64,000 bases of DNA from Agarophyton chilense (GCA_030374765.1 JARGXX010000113.1:124001-188000); one strand, 5' to 3'; counted from the first letter of the stretch, positions 51,013-62,138 are shown. A program made the numbers and translations. Notes: generated from the sequence alone by a model not told the origin.

Positions 51013-53061
51013 ATGGGGGAAGATGCTACTCCTCAGTCCCCCAAGGCGACCGTCGTCGAACAAGTACAAGTTCCGAAGCCCCGAGCTGGCGCGAAGCAGT
51101 CTTCTCCTTCACAAAAGCCCGATACAATCAAAGTTCCAAATACCGAGCGACGGTCAGCAAAAGACATAATCCCTCCAGACGATGACCCACAATCAGAACT
51201 CAATGTTCTACGTCGAGAAGTTCGCAAATTACAGGCGGAAGTACGGGACGCGGCGATGCAAGTGGCAGCGCAGCAAGACGAGATTTTGTCACTGCGCGAA
51301 TCCTTAAGCGCTGCCGAAACAGAAGCGGAAGATGCGTTATTACGTGAATCAAACCTACGCGTCCAGCTGCAATCCCAACGATTGCATCGCGAACGAATTG
51401 AAGGCACTATGGCCGCTGCTGAAGCCCTTGTATCATCTTTGCGTGATATGATTACGGAAAAGTCGTTCACACCGGGCCCTTCTTTCGATGAGGTACCACA
51501 AGGGCCGTCCCCTTCTGCAGAAAATGACCTGGACATGATACTTAGTCGTATATCTGATGGAGACGATCTCAAACAACCTCCAGACCTCTCTCAAAATCAA
51601 TCGACTGGCCCTCAGGCTCAGGAACCTGAGATCGATCTAAAGGTAATCTCGATAGATATGTCTGACATGCACCCACTCTCAGAAGCAACAAATGAAATCG
51701 GAGATACGGTCCGTGCAACATCTTCTGAAAGTCCTGTTGGAGGGCAACTGACGGCCACCAGACCTACTTCCCTTCAAGAAGCTCCAAGAAATGTACCAGG
51801 AAGTTCTCCACAAGCTTTTCTCCCAACACCTTCCCACCGCCAACAACGACGTTCAATGCCCGTTGTTCCGTCTGACTCCATTTCTGTAGCTGCTGCGACT
51901 CACACGACATCCAATCTATTACTTTCTGCATTTGGACAGACGAGCAACGTCACCGGCCAGTCACCCGCAATCCACAGCTCCGGGGTTGAGGGTGAAGACC
52001 GTCTGCCTCCAGAAGTTGCCCTGTTGGCTAAAGGTGACGATATTGGGCCTCCAGTTTTGACTCCGCAGTCTCTGCCTAGTACGGAATGCACTCGGGCCTG
52101 CAGTACGCATAGTGGTGAAATTTACGCTTTGGAGTCAAGTCTTGATGGAAACTGGATTGCATCTGGTGGAGATGACAGAGTGGTGAATATATACAACAGT
52201 TCGGGAGTTACTTGCGCATCCATCGCCGAGAGTCCCCGTTCGATCACAGCTCTGGCATTCAACTACTCTGCAGAGCAAAGCAATGCTGAATTCACCCTTA
52301 TCTACGCAGGCAGCAGTGATGGTTCAATTCGCAGCTTGAAAAAGCATCCAAGACGTCGAGGAAAATGGACGTCAGGTGCAGTCTTGTCTGTCCACACCCA
52401 AGCTGTCAGGCGCATGATCTTTGCAAGCTCTTTAAATCAAATACTTTCGTGCTCGACAGATCGAACGATCAGAGTCTCTGATATTGAGAATGCAAAAAGA
52501 CCATTTGCGGCGTCTGCCTCATCTGCGGTGTTTGACATCGACCTATTCGATTCGCGAAGCGGCCTCATAGCGTCGGGTCATAAGGACGGATGTATACGTT
52601 TGTGGTCGCTCAAAGACCAAAACACTTGTATTGGAGGGTCAAAACTACATACGAAGGGAATTACATCGGTTGGCTGCCTAGCAGATGGACACGGGGTTGT
52701 ATCTCTAGGACGTGATAACGTTATCCGTTTGTGCGATACCCGGATGTACACTGTTGGTGCTGTTCGTGAGATGGATGGAGTAATCGAAACAGTCTCAGAC
52801 TGGCACCGCTTATCCGTGAATGGTCAACATGTTTCATGTGGTATGGGGCGCCAAGGAGACGTAGGTTTTTGGAATGTGGAATCCGGAAAACTTGTGCGTC
52901 GAATCAAGTCCCAGGCCCCAACATCAGACACAGATGTCATTGATATGGTGGCAAGGAAACTTCGAAATCCAGGAGCAGTTGTTGTTCCTCATTGGACGTC
53001 GCTGGGTGAGTTCGTTTGCGCACACCGAATGCGGCAAGTGTCATTCTGGTCCGCACTATAA
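51013..53061 (+). CDS. ATG16-like coiled-coil and WD40-repeat protein
   Basis: 682 aa from ATG 51013; upstream to 50935 the frame is open but lacks ATG. Residues about 60-150 form a coiled coil (ELNVLRREVRKLQAEV...), about 150-350 are disordered, and about 362-682 form a WD40 propeller. Repeat cues include IYALESSLDGNWIASGGDDR, ILSCSTDRTIRVSD, LIASGHKDGCIRLW, GVVSLGRDNVIRLCDTR and GDVGFWNVESGKLVRRI. The order coiled coil then seven-blade propeller, with the penultimate CDT-R blade, is that of ATG16L1, which scaffolds ATG5-ATG12 for ATG8 lipidation. The N-terminal ATG5-binding motif is not evident, so the orthology is tentative; a generic WD40 scaffold is the alternative. Confidence 0.6.
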   Translation: MGEDATPQSPKATVVEQVQVPKPRAGAKQSSPSQKPDTIKVPNTERRSAKDIIPPDDDPQSELNVLRREVRKLQAEVRDAAMQVAAQQDEILSLRESLSAAETEAEDALLRESNLRVQLQSQRLHRERIEGTMAAAEALVSSLRDMITEKSFTPGPSFDEVPQGPSPSAENDLDMILSRISDGDDLKQPPDLSQNQSTGPQAQEPEIDLKVISIDMSDMHPLSEATNEIGDTVRATSSESPVGGQLTATRPTSLQEAPRNVPGSSPQAFLPTPSHRQQRRSMPVVPSDSISVAAATHTTSNLLLSAFGQTSNVTGQSPAIHSSGVEGEDRLPPEVALLAKGDDIGPPVLTPQSLPSTECTRACSTHSGEIYALESSLDGNWIASGGDDRVVNIYNSSGVTCASIAESPRSITALAFNYSAEQSNAEFTLIYAGSSDGSIRSLKKHPRRRGKWTSGAVLSVHTQAVRRMIFASSLNQILSCSTDRTIRVSDIENAKRPFAASASSAVFDIDLFDSRSGLIASGHKDGCIRLWSLKDQNTCIGGSKLHTKGITSVGCLADGHGVVSLGRDNVIRLCDTRMYTVGAVREMDGVIETVSDWHRLSVNGQHVSCGMGRQGDVGFWNVESGKLVRRIKSQAPTSDTDVIDMVARKLRNPGAVVVPHWTSLGEFVCAHRMRQVSFWSAL

Positions 53062-53525
53062 TTTCAATGGCATACATCCATGGATTAAAACTGGGTTCAA
53101 GTCGCTTGAATGCAATTAGCTATGGTATACATTATTGACTCGTGATCTTACTCAGAAATCTTCTACAGTGCCCAAGCATTTCCCACCGTCATTCCGACGA
53201 TCAAACTGTTTCTAGTGATGATAGCACTCCCAGCATGTACATATTTACGCTGCACATATAGCTTTCAGTTTCATATTCATGGCAAAAAGAAATCGTGTTT
53301 AAAAGCCATTGTCATACTTCACAAAGAGCTCTCATCCTACGTTAGGAGCCGAAAAACTCTATTCAAACACTTCTAGGGAGGGGGACGTATCTTGGTGTGC
53401 GCCATCTGCTCATTATTGTCTTTTAATCAGTGAACAGACACCCGTGTTGTGATCTGCAGAATCCGCATTACATGCATTTCGATCAGCAGAAGCTAAGATA
53501 TTCCAGTACGCAACGTAGAGGAAAA
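53062..53525. other. Intergenic region between convergent genes
   Basis: 3' flanks of the ATG16-like and GPI genes; no gene is seen. Confidence 0.6.
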
Positions 53526-55418
53526 TTACTCATAGTCGATTATCTCATCAAACGCACATCCGACTGAACCAAAGAGATAACGTTCAACAAGACGCTTCGT
53601 AGAAGCGTTGAAACCAGTGACATCCTTTCCATGATATCTCGCCTGGTTAAGCTGTTTGCGGACCTTGGTGGCCAGAACCTTTCCGAGCTCAACACCCCAT
53701 TGATCAAAGCTGTTAATATCCCAAATGAAACCCTGCACCGCAGTACGGTGTTCAAATATGGACAACAACTGCCCACAAGTATATGCGTTCAATACAGGAA
53801 GTAGAAGAGACAGCGAGGGTCGATTGCCACTGAAAGTAACATGAGGAATAAGCCACTCGGGACGACCATCGGCACGACATTCGTCAGCCGTTTTTCCCCT
53901 CGCCAAAGCATCTGGCTGTGCGAAAAAGTTCGACATGAGTTCATCATGATTACTCACGGGCTCCCCATCTTGACAAGTTGGGTTCTGAGACTCAATGAAG
54001 CCAATAAACGTACAGGGAACAATCTGCCCCATGTGTAACAACTGGAAGAAGCTGTGTTGACCTAGGGTTCCAGGCTCTCCAAAATCGACTTCACCAACTG
54101 CAAAGTCAAGTTCGACACCATGTCGTGAAACATGTTTTCCATTGCTCTCCATATCAACCTGTTGAATGTGGGCCGGGAATTTGTTCAAAGCCTCGGTGTA
54201 TGGGTGCATAGCCCTTGACTTGTACCCCATGAAGCTCATATTCCACACCCCCATTAACCCCATTAGTACTGGAATGTTCCTTTCCAATGGGGCGTTGGCA
54301 AGATGCTTATCGATGCTACGGGCACCGCTGAGGAACTTTTCGAACACATTGTATCCATAGACAAGACTCAATGGTAGTGCACCAACTGAGGAGCAGACGG
54401 AATATCTTCCACCAACCCAATCCCAAAACGGAAATACATTCTCCGGAGCAATACCAAACTCTTCTGTCTTCACCAAGTTAGTACTGCAGGCAACTATATG
54501 CTGACGTACAATATTTGAATCTGTGCCCATACTATCCCACAGCCAAGTTCTGACAGTTTTGGCGTTTACGATTGTCTCACGCGTGGTAAAGGTCTTGCTG
54601 ACTATAATCACCATGGTCTCCTCCGCATCGTACCCATCTAGCGCACGTTTTACATCTACTGGATCAACATTGGCAAGGAAGTGAAGCGAATATCCAGCTT
54701 GCTGACCTGCACTTGACGCTTCGGCGTCAGTCTTCAAAGCTTCATACACAAAATCGGGACCAAGGTAGCTACCACCGATTCCAACGGCGACAAAATTCTT
54801 AATGTGCTTTCCGGTTGCACCAAGATGCTTTCCAGATCGAACTAGTTCAGTAAATTTTCGGATACGAGTCAATACGGAGTGTACCTGTTCCACAACGTTA
54901 ACGCCATCCAACATCAACACTTCGCTTTTCTTTGATCGCAACGCCGTGTGAAGAACAGCACGATTCTCAGTGGTATTTATTTTCTCCCCGGAGAACATCT
55001 CCTTGATACGGCCCTTCAAGTTTACAGCTTCAGCCAATTCAAACAACATTTTCCTCGTTTCAAGAGTAATCCTCTGGCGAGAGTAGTCCATATAAATTCC
55101 ATCGTACTCTGCATAGAGTTTCCCAACTCGCTCTTCGTCTTCGAGCAAATGTCGCAAATGATTGTTATCAATGACTTGTTGTTTATGCTGTTGCAATGCC
55201 TTCCACTCAGGTAGCGAAGATACTAGAGGCGGTACTTTAGATGAATCGTCTTCTGGGGATGGAAACGGCGTGCCGGATGGACTTGATGGCTTTCCAAGCA
55301 CTACCATGCTCGGGGCCACAGGACGTGTGCGATAAACATCCGTAGTCCGCGTGGAAGACAGGGCAGCTGCAGAGGTCCCTCGCAGCGGTATTGAGGTTGG
55401 CGTCAAGAAGGCTTGCAT
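53526..55418 (-). CDS. GPI: Glucose-6-phosphate isomerase
   Basis: 630 aa from ATG 55418; the longer open frame begins with GTG at 55667. It interconverts glucose-6-phosphate and fructose-6-phosphate in glycolysis and starch or floridoside metabolism. Both family signatures are present: DWVGGRYSVCSSVG, and GFIWDINSFDQWGVELGK near the C-terminus. Further conserved pieces are VGIGGSYLGPDFVYEAL, VSKTFTTRETI and MESNGKHVSRHG. The first 50-75 residues (MQAFLTPTSIPLRGTSAAAL...) are Ser/Thr/Arg-rich with few acids, as in a plastid transit peptide, so a plastid isoform is likely. The body is the eukaryotic/gammaproteobacterial type. Confidence 0.93.
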   Translation of the reverse strand: MQAFLTPTSIPLRGTSAAALSSTRTTDVYRTRPVAPSMVVLGKPSSPSGTPFPSPEDDSSKVPPLVSSLPEWKALQQHKQQVIDNNHLRHLLEDEERVGKLYAEYDGIYMDYSRQRITLETRKMLFELAEAVNLKGRIKEMFSGEKINTTENRAVLHTALRSKKSEVLMLDGVNVVEQVHSVLTRIRKFTELVRSGKHLGATGKHIKNFVAVGIGGSYLGPDFVYEALKTDAEASSAGQQAGYSLHFLANVDPVDVKRALDGYDAEETMVIIVSKTFTTRETIVNAKTVRTWLWDSMGTDSNIVRQHIVACSTNLVKTEEFGIAPENVFPFWDWVGGRYSVCSSVGALPLSLVYGYNVFEKFLSGARSIDKHLANAPLERNIPVLMGLMGVWNMSFMGYKSRAMHPYTEALNKFPAHIQQVDMESNGKHVSRHGVELDFAVGEVDFGEPGTLGQHSFFQLLHMGQIVPCTFIGFIESQNPTCQDGEPVSNHDELMSNFFAQPDALARGKTADECRADGRPEWLIPHVTFSGNRPSLSLLLPVLNAYTCGQLLSIFEHRTAVQGFIWDINSFDQWGVELGKVLATKVRKQLNQARYHGKDVTGFNASTKRLVERYLFGSVGCAFDEIIDYE

Positions 55419-58185
55419 GATTGTAGAACTGCAACAAGATCGACGGGAAGGTGCGTAATGGAGAACTGCGCAGACGAGGGGCAGCGTTTGGAGCCAATAG
55501 GGGCCGGGGCGTCGAACGGAGATGTTCTTATAGCATTTACACTTTGAAAGCCGAGGGCAACACGAACACAATCCGCAGGAGAATCGCAACCTGGAAGTGA
55601 GATGTCGGTGTTGCCAGTATCGATGCAAAATGACTTTTGATTGGCCGACGGAGATATTTGCGAGCACCGTTTTCTTCGAGCCTCTCCATGATTGGATGGC
55701 AGCTACATGAAATTTTGGAGCATTGTAGATCGGAGTCGCAGGTGCTGGCCTTCTCTACTAGCTAGACTACTAAGCGGCTGGGACGGCGCGCCAAGTGTGG
55801 TGGTCTGGTGATGCGGTGCCTTCTTCGGGGCTGCCGTGGTGATCATCGTTATCAGGGATTTGTTGCTGCTCGACTGATTGGTCGGGACGTTTCTACAGCT
55901 TTGCTGGATGCGTTGTTTTTTTCTTGTAGATCATCACAATGATGCGAGAAATACAGTTTGAGCTCATTTGTTTTCCTCCTCTCACCGCTTACCTTTCCCG
56001 CCATGAGCCTGTTCCTTGAATTCATTTTCGGTGCTGTGCGTACAAAGGCGTTCTTATGTGGCGCAAACCAGTCCGGTCTGCCCTTCTTTGTGTCTGACAA
56101 ACCGATAAAGGTCGATATCAATGGACATGACTCGTGTTCGCATCGCAACCGAAGAGCGCGTGGTTTCCCTTCCCAAAAGGTGACCATCTCGCAATTGCTC
56201 GCGTAATAACGACAGGCAGTTTATGATACCACAATAGATACGCTTACATTTCAAGCGCTGAGAAACAGTGTAGAAACGAGTGTTTCCGTGAGCTTTTTGT
56301 TTTTGAAGTGCACACCACCGTGCTGCTTTCGGGGGCATCTTCAAGGAGGTCAGCGAGTCGTCCCTTATGCTTTCCACCGTATAAAGGCATGCAGGAGAAG
56401 AGGGCTGAGGTGTAGGGAAGTTGCAATGAATTGTGACGAGCTAGCATTTTTCTCCCGATCCGGGCTCATGGGCATGATTCGCACGTACTCTGTTTTCGAA
56501 GATGATAAGAATCATGCAATCACAGGGTTGAGAGCGATACTACTGTTGAGTTGGGCCTATTGCGCCACATATCCAGGACAAACGCTTTTTGAGCGCTCGT
56601 GAACATGATTTTGGTACAGTTTCTGCGTAAGAAACTCGGCACTTTTCTTCTCGTCTGTTCGAACATATTCTATTAACATCGCCTTGCCACAGTGGCCATT
56701 TCTTCGAAGATTCATCTTCTTCGGCTGGTATGGAGTGTCTATTTAGCTTCGATTATATCGACTCAAATACATTGGAAAGAGTGAGTTGCACGAAATAAAT
56801 ATCAGCTGTATCACCACTTTTATGCTCTCTGTTTGGAAAGACGGCAAGTCCCCCCGCTCCTGCGGTTGCTTGCACGCCTTAAATTCCTCGCCGTTTTTTG
56901 TTCAATTAAGACAGATGAAACATCTGTTAAACCGCTATCCAAACGAAGATGCAGTAGCCCTAAAGTCCTGTTTGCCTAATTTTTGTCGTTGACCATGCAC
57001 CTTGTTTCACGGCCACGTTTACGTTATCTCGCGACAGTTTGTGACTATCTCTATTACTCAAAAATGTATCGAAAAGATTTATGTAACGAAGACATCAAAA
57101 ATTGAATGGTTTATATGTACCCATGAATAAATGTTTGGCTAAATGTTTATATGTTTCATGTAGTCGAAATTGTTTTTTTTTTTGTGTTGTAAACTTAACA
57201 AAATAGAAATGTGATATTGTGTATATGTACATATATGCACTTTAATTAATCTTTGTTTTATGTTTATTGAATTATGTGTGATGTTTCATTGGTTGTTCGT
57301 ATGTCGAGAAATATTTAGTTTGAATGTGTGAAATGTTTGCTATATAGCCCACGTTTAGATGAGATTTCAGAATGACAAGTGAACAAAAAAAATAGTATTG
57401 AAAATATTTGAATGTTGGGTGCTTGTGACCTTTTGAGGTTGCGCAAGGGCAGAGGGGTGTGTAGGGTTTAGCTGATGTCATATGTCCTTGCATGTACCAC
57501 TCGAGGTTTGCATGATGGTCTAATGTTGTCAAAGAAAGCCCCATCGATAGCCTTTTGGACGTCCCATAGTGTTGGAAATGAGAAAGAAACGCTTTGCTCA
57601 AAGTGTTGGACTTTGGAAGTGAGCTGCGCTGATGGTCGTAGCAGGTACGAAGTACATGTAGGTGGTTTTGTTTTGAATGCTTGAATGAAAGGTAATGAAT
57701 GTTTTGAGAATGTATTGAGAATGCTTTGCAAGTTTTATAATCTGCACAGTGGATTTTATCGGGGCAGCGCTTTGATTCAATATTCCTTTGCAACTTCATT
57801 GCGAATAACAATGAAGTTGCAAAGGGATAAGGGTTCATCGTTTGTATAATTTGTCGAGGACAAATTTAAAACAAATAGGGGGAGGTTCACGGATTGCATA
57901 GAAAGCAACGTTCTCACGTTTGGTGAAGCGTATATTCATGGAATAGGAATAGTGTACACTTGTTTGGTACACAGTATGTTGCGAAGATTTTTGCAAGTCT
58001 TGGGTGGCAATCGATATGATGGTGTGCGTGGGATAGGGGGGTGGGGTTAGGGAAGGAAAGAGGGAGATAGTTTGGAAAAGAGGGAAGCACAGCGGCGCCG
58101 AGTGGAAGCGATGAGCCACGTTTGGCAGACGTAAGCGAGGGACAGCGCGGTGTGCACCAGTGTTCGATTGGATAATTTATACAAC
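55419..58185. other. Gene-poor stretch, nothing recognised
   Basis: A small plus-strand frame with ATG at about 56003 (about 67 codons) and other short frames have no motif. 57020-57300 is strongly AT-rich with long T runs. Minus-strand frames around 57272-58234 are low-complexity and start without clear context. Confidence 0.5.
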
Positions 58186-58483
58186 ATGTCTTCTTTTGGG
58201 GTGTTTCTGCACTGGTACACTGAGACATTCCCAATTTGAGTGAGGTGACAAAGAGTTGCGCAGGGCAGGTCTACACGGCCGAGCGGCCGCGGGTCAGGCG
58301 CTACTGAAGAAAACCCTGCCTCGCTTGCACGAATTTGGCAAGAGTTTAGTGAAGCTAAAGCGGTATTGGAGTGATGTGCGCCAGCAACCGATGTATGAGG
58401 TTTGTGGTTGGTGGCGATGTGAGAGTATCGAAGCTGAGAGGTGTCTTTTTATCGAGATTGAGCATGCAGATAGGATGATGTAG
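58186..58483 (+). CDS. Possible small basic protein with an intron near its start
   Basis: A protein-like basic helix (GQALLKKTLPRLHEFGKSLV then KLKRYW) is encoded at about 58290-58370 and runs to a stop near 58483. It has no ATG of its own. An ATG at 58186 followed by GTGTTT at 58201 could be a tiny first exon joined at 58256, giving a start resembling a mitochondrial presequence. The splice sites are guesses and the family is unknown. Confidence 0.25.
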
Positions 58484-59003
58484 CGTGAGTTATTGTTTGT
58501 TGTGCGGTGGGGGGGTATGGCACACTCACAACGTCACAACGACTGTTGAAGGCAGGCGTTTATGAATCAATTGGTGGTTGTTGTTGATGTAGTGCGGAAC
58601 ACTTTAAAGGGTGGATGCCTTTTTGTTAAGGGAGCTGTCGCCTCGACAGATCATCTGGCGTGACATGGATGGCGTTGAGTGGGGGGGATGCTGTCCAGTT
58701 TGTTACACACCAGTAGATAGGTAGAGACACACACTGCCGTCGCTTTCAACATGACAGCGGCGCTTATCTTCATCTTCCATTCCACACGCCCACAGGCGCT
58801 CTCCCCTGATTCGTCGCTTTTGAGTCACTTTTAATCTTTCAAACATCTTCCGATGCCGTCCGCTTCTCCGCCCCCATTGCTGTCCGCCGCCAATTGCACC
58901 ACGTCAATGCCGCACGCCAAGTTTTTTTACCATCTCTCTGTCCCACATCTTACGTCTCCCACCAGCCGCCACCTCTTTCCACACCCAGACAAACATCTAC
59001 GCC
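58484..59003. other. Intergenic upstream of the acyltransferase
   Basis: No gene seen in this frame set; the pyrimidine-rich leader before 59004 fits a 5' untranslated region. Confidence 0.5.
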
Positions 59004-59915
59004 ATGGAAAAGTACCGCTCCACGTCCGATCCATCAACCGGCATCCACCCCTTCATCCCACCCACCACAAACATCTTCAGTCCGCCGCTTCGCCCGATCC
59101 TCACCCTCCTCCGTTTACCAATCTTTCTCCTTCTCTTCGTCCCGTACTCGCTCCTCAACACGCTCTTATTCTTGCTTCCTTCAATTCTGTCATATCCGCT
59201 GCGTCGAATTCTCGACAAACTGTTTCTTCCCTACATTCTTCTCTCTCTTTCAGTCTTGCCAACCTACGCCACCCTCGAACAACCGCGCGTGAGGGACGCC
59301 GCCCGGGGAAAGCATCCATCGCGTTTTGATATCATTCTCATTAACGTCTCCTCGCCGATTGACATTTTGCTCGTGTCGTTTTCATACTCGCCAACCTTTG
59401 CGATTGCCTCCAGCCAAGATCCAACTCTCCTGCATTCGCTAACCCTTCTCCAAGCGTTTACAACCATAAGTTTGACGCCACCGCACCCAACCTCCGCGCC
59501 GAAACCGCCGCAGGCCCTTCTCGGAAACGGTCCGCTCTGCGTTCTGGCAGAAGGCTGTTCAACAAACGGCAAGGGCGTCCTGCGTTTTTCGTACAAACTG
59601 CACACAGCTTCCATTCCCGAGCCATGCGTGATTTACGCCGCGGGTATATCACGCACATCGAAGGGCTCAGCGTGCAGAACGACGCAGTCGTTGTCAAAAA
59701 CCTTGCTCCATGCCGTGGGGGAATGGAAGATATCTCCGCGAATTCGCGTGTCTGCCGTGCCACGAGAGGGCGGCGATCACCAAGCGTCCGTCGCCGCGCT
59801 CGCCGGTGTGCCGGCGCTAAAAATCGGTCATGAAACTGCGCAGCAGTTTGCGCAACATTGGAAACAGACTTGTAGTAGTAGTCGTACTAGCAGCAGCAAG
59901 GCACATACTCACTAA
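59004..59915 (+). CDS. Lysophospholipid acyltransferase (LOA1/VPS66-like)
   Basis: 303 aa from ATG 59004. It resembles the PlsC-family group that includes yeast Loa1/Vps66, which acylates lysophosphatidic acid at ER and lipid-droplet membranes. A hydrophobic N-terminal region (about residues 28-92) has two likely membrane helices around LPIFLLLFVPYSLLNTLLFLL and ILLSLSVLP. Motif I is altered: NVSSPID at about 115-121 in place of the usual NH-x4-D. Motif III is present as LAEGCSTNGKGVLRF at about 184-198, matching E-G-T-T-x-G. Further hydrophobic strands follow. The missing motif-I His is a known feature of some divergent members, so activity is uncertain. The gene is convergent with the PGM-like gene, 94 bp away. 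Confidence 0.72.
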   Translation: MEKYRSTSDPSTGIHPFIPPTTNIFSPPLRPILTLLRLPIFLLLFVPYSLLNTLLFLLPSILSYPLRRILDKLFLPYILLSLSVLPTYATLEQPRVRDAARGKHPSRFDIILINVSSPIDILLVSFSYSPTFAIASSQDPTLLHSLTLLQAFTTISLTPPHPTSAPKPPQALLGNGPLCVLAEGCSTNGKGVLRFSYKLHTASIPEPCVIYAAGISRTSKGSACRTTQSLSKTLLHAVGEWKISPRIRVSAVPREGGDHQASVAALAGVPALKIGHETAQQFAQHWKQTCSSSRTSSSKAHTH

Positions 59916-60009
59916 GTGTTGATACATGTATATACAGTTGGTTGTCGGCACACGATTGAACAAGTTGGTTTTTAGACGTGCGCCCAAGTACCGGGTGTGT
60001 ACCGCATGG

Positions 60010-61668
60010 CTAGGAAAGATACTTGTCGAGCGGCGCAGTATCCACGTTGGTGTGGTCGGGGAAAAAGTGTTTGGTGAGCACGCTGACGATTGCTGCAACA
60101 CCACCATGAATCTCAGATTCCACATTGAGCGGGAGAAGGGGGTCGTGAAGACTTTGTCTCAGAAGCAACCAGCCAGCCTTTCCGTCACCCTCATCCACAC
60201 TGACACGATAGCCTTCATAATTTTCATGCTCGAGCTTCCAGCCGTCTACAGTCTCAGCAAACTTTGCAAACGCCTCCACAACACCAGCGCCGTAAGATTG
60301 ATAGTCGCTCTGGTCCAAAAACGGCAACCGAAACTCCTTTTCTTCGAGAGGCTCGTCTAGGCCGTCGAGCAAGGCACCAATTCCGCGTTGATCGCCCGAT
60401 AACCTGAGGCGCACCATCTCCACGATGATTTTGACGGCCAAATACGCGCCATCATCAAGCATGTAGTTCTCGCGCATGGCGCCATGACCAGAGGTTTCAA
60501 TGGCCAATTCGGTCTGTATCCCGCTCTCGTTGAGTTGGATACCTTTATCTATGACGTTTTTGTAGCCCTTTTTATATCTAAAATGCTTTCCCCCGAGCGC
60601 TTCAATAAAGCGCTTTAGCCCGTTTGACGTAACGCTGTCAGTGACGATGGTGGATGCTGGATGTTCGTTGAGCACAATGCGAGCCATGAGCGCAATGAGC
60701 TTGTTGCGATTTATGGCGACGCCGTTCGAGTCGACAAAGCCGGATCTATCAACGTCTGTGTCGAAAATGACACCAAGGTGAGCGTGTTCGCGTTTTGTGG
60801 AGTCCACGGTCATCTGCATGGCCTTTTTATCTTCCGGGTTGGGGACATGGTTCGGAAACATTCCGTCTGGCTCCAGAAACTGGCCCACGGTGTCAGCACC
60901 GAGAGTGGTGAGCGTGTGAGCGAAAAAGCCGGCGGCGCCATTGCCCGCGTCGACGACGATCTTGAAGCCCTCGAGCGGGGTTTGGTAGTGAGTGGGGTGG
61001 TTGCAGCGGGTGCGAATCAACTCGGCCAAGTGATTTGCATACACGGGCAGAAAGTGCAGCTTCTCGGGGTTGGGGGCGGTGTGGATGTGACGGCCGCGCG
61101 TTTGTCGGGCGCGCTCGGCGCTGTGCAACATGGCCTTGACGCCGCGTTTGTCGGCGCTGCCGTCGCTGGTGAAGAACTTGACGCCGTTGCGGTTGGGCGG
61201 CAGGTGACTGGCAGTAAGCATACAAGCGCAGTCGAAGCAATAGCCGTCCAAGACGGTGCTCATAAACATGGCGGGCGTAGTACACAACCCAAAGTCGAAG
61301 ACGGCCGCGCCCTCCGACGCAGCGCCAGAAGCCGCGGCAGCCAACAAACGCTCGCCCGTAATGCGCGAGTCGCGTCCCAGCGCGACGCGCAGCACGCGCG
61401 GGGCGCAGTGAAGCTTTGCGGCTACCGCGCGCACAAAGGCGGCAACGATCTCGCTGACGGCTGCGTCCGTGAGTGTGACCGGCTGCTGCTGTTGCAGCGC
61501 GGCCGCCACGCCGCGTATGTCCGAGCCGTTCTGAAGGTGCGACAGAGAGGCGGGGGCGGGCGTGGCGGCGGACGCGACGGGCGGCACACGCGGCGCGCGG
61601 CGCACGCAATGGCGTGGGGGCGGGCGCGGGCGCGCGGTCGGAAAGCAGGCCGAGACGAAGGCGGTCAT
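60010..61668 (-). CDS. Phosphoglucomutase/phosphomannomutase-like enzyme, probably plastid-targeted
   Basis: 552 aa from ATG 61668; an upstream ATG at 61830 would add 54 residues and is also possible. All alpha-D-phosphohexomutase elements are present: GSDIRG near the mature N-terminus, the phosphoserine loop CMLTASHLPPNRNG (Ser in TASH), the metal loop FDTDVDRSGF (D-x-D-x-D-R), the sugar-binding ETSGHGA, and the C-terminal phosphate-binding region. It resembles the plant phosphoglucomutase-like (At1g70820-type) group rather than cytosolic PGM. The first 45 residues (MTAFVSACFPTARPRPP...) are Arg/Pro/Ser/Ala-rich without acids, fitting a transit peptide. It probably interconverts hexose-1- and hexose-6-phosphates. 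Its exact substrate is unknown. Confidence 0.87.
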   Translation of the reverse strand: MTAFVSACFPTARPRPPPRHCVRRAPRVPPVASAATPAPASLSHLQNGSDIRGVAAALQQQQPVTLTDAAVSEIVAAFVRAVAAKLHCAPRVLRVALGRDSRITGERLLAAAASGAASEGAAVFDFGLCTTPAMFMSTVLDGYCFDCACMLTASHLPPNRNGVKFFTSDGSADKRGVKAMLHSAERARQTRGRHIHTAPNPEKLHFLPVYANHLAELIRTRCNHPTHYQTPLEGFKIVVDAGNGAAGFFAHTLTTLGADTVGQFLEPDGMFPNHVPNPEDKKAMQMTVDSTKREHAHLGVIFDTDVDRSGFVDSNGVAINRNKLIALMARIVLNEHPASTIVTDSVTSNGLKRFIEALGGKHFRYKKGYKNVIDKGIQLNESGIQTELAIETSGHGAMRENYMLDDGAYLAVKIIVEMVRLRLSGDQRGIGALLDGLDEPLEEKEFRLPFLDQSDYQSYGAGVVEAFAKFAETVDGWKLEHENYEGYRVSVDEGDGKAGWLLLRQSLHDPLLPLNVESEIHGGVAAIVSVLTKHFFPDHTNVDTAPLDKYLS

Positions 61669-62101
61669 GGCGGGGGCGACAGGGGAAGGGCGCGAGGGGA
61701 AGGAGGGCGGAGGGCGGAGGGGCGGAGGGCGGGCGGTGAACAAGAAGGATGCGGAGCAGAGAAGGACGATCTCGACGCGACGGCTGCGACGGTGTGGTGG
61801 GGGGGGGGCTCTGCGGGCACACGCCGCCATTACAGCGCGCGCTGGGCGGCACGGCGCACGAGCGTGCCAAAAAAGACACGCGCGTGGCGCGCACGCGCGT
61901 GGGCGTGACGCACAACGCGGCGGCGGCGGCCCCCCTCCTCTGCCCGCGCGAGTGTGTTTTTTCTTTTTTTTTCTTCTTGCGCCCCGTCGCACGCACCGTT
62001 TCGAAAAACGCTGCCTGCCCGTCTTTACCCTTCCTTCCCCTACATGCCCCCCCCTTCCCCACCCCCGCCACTATCTCTTCCTTCTCCGCTTCCACGCTTT
62101 A

Positions 62102-62138
<37 letters not shown>

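Noticed and set aside
60661..61908. 415-codon plus-strand frame opposite the PGM-like gene
   Set aside because: Shadow of a clear phosphohexomutase on the other strand; GC-rich third positions explain the openness.
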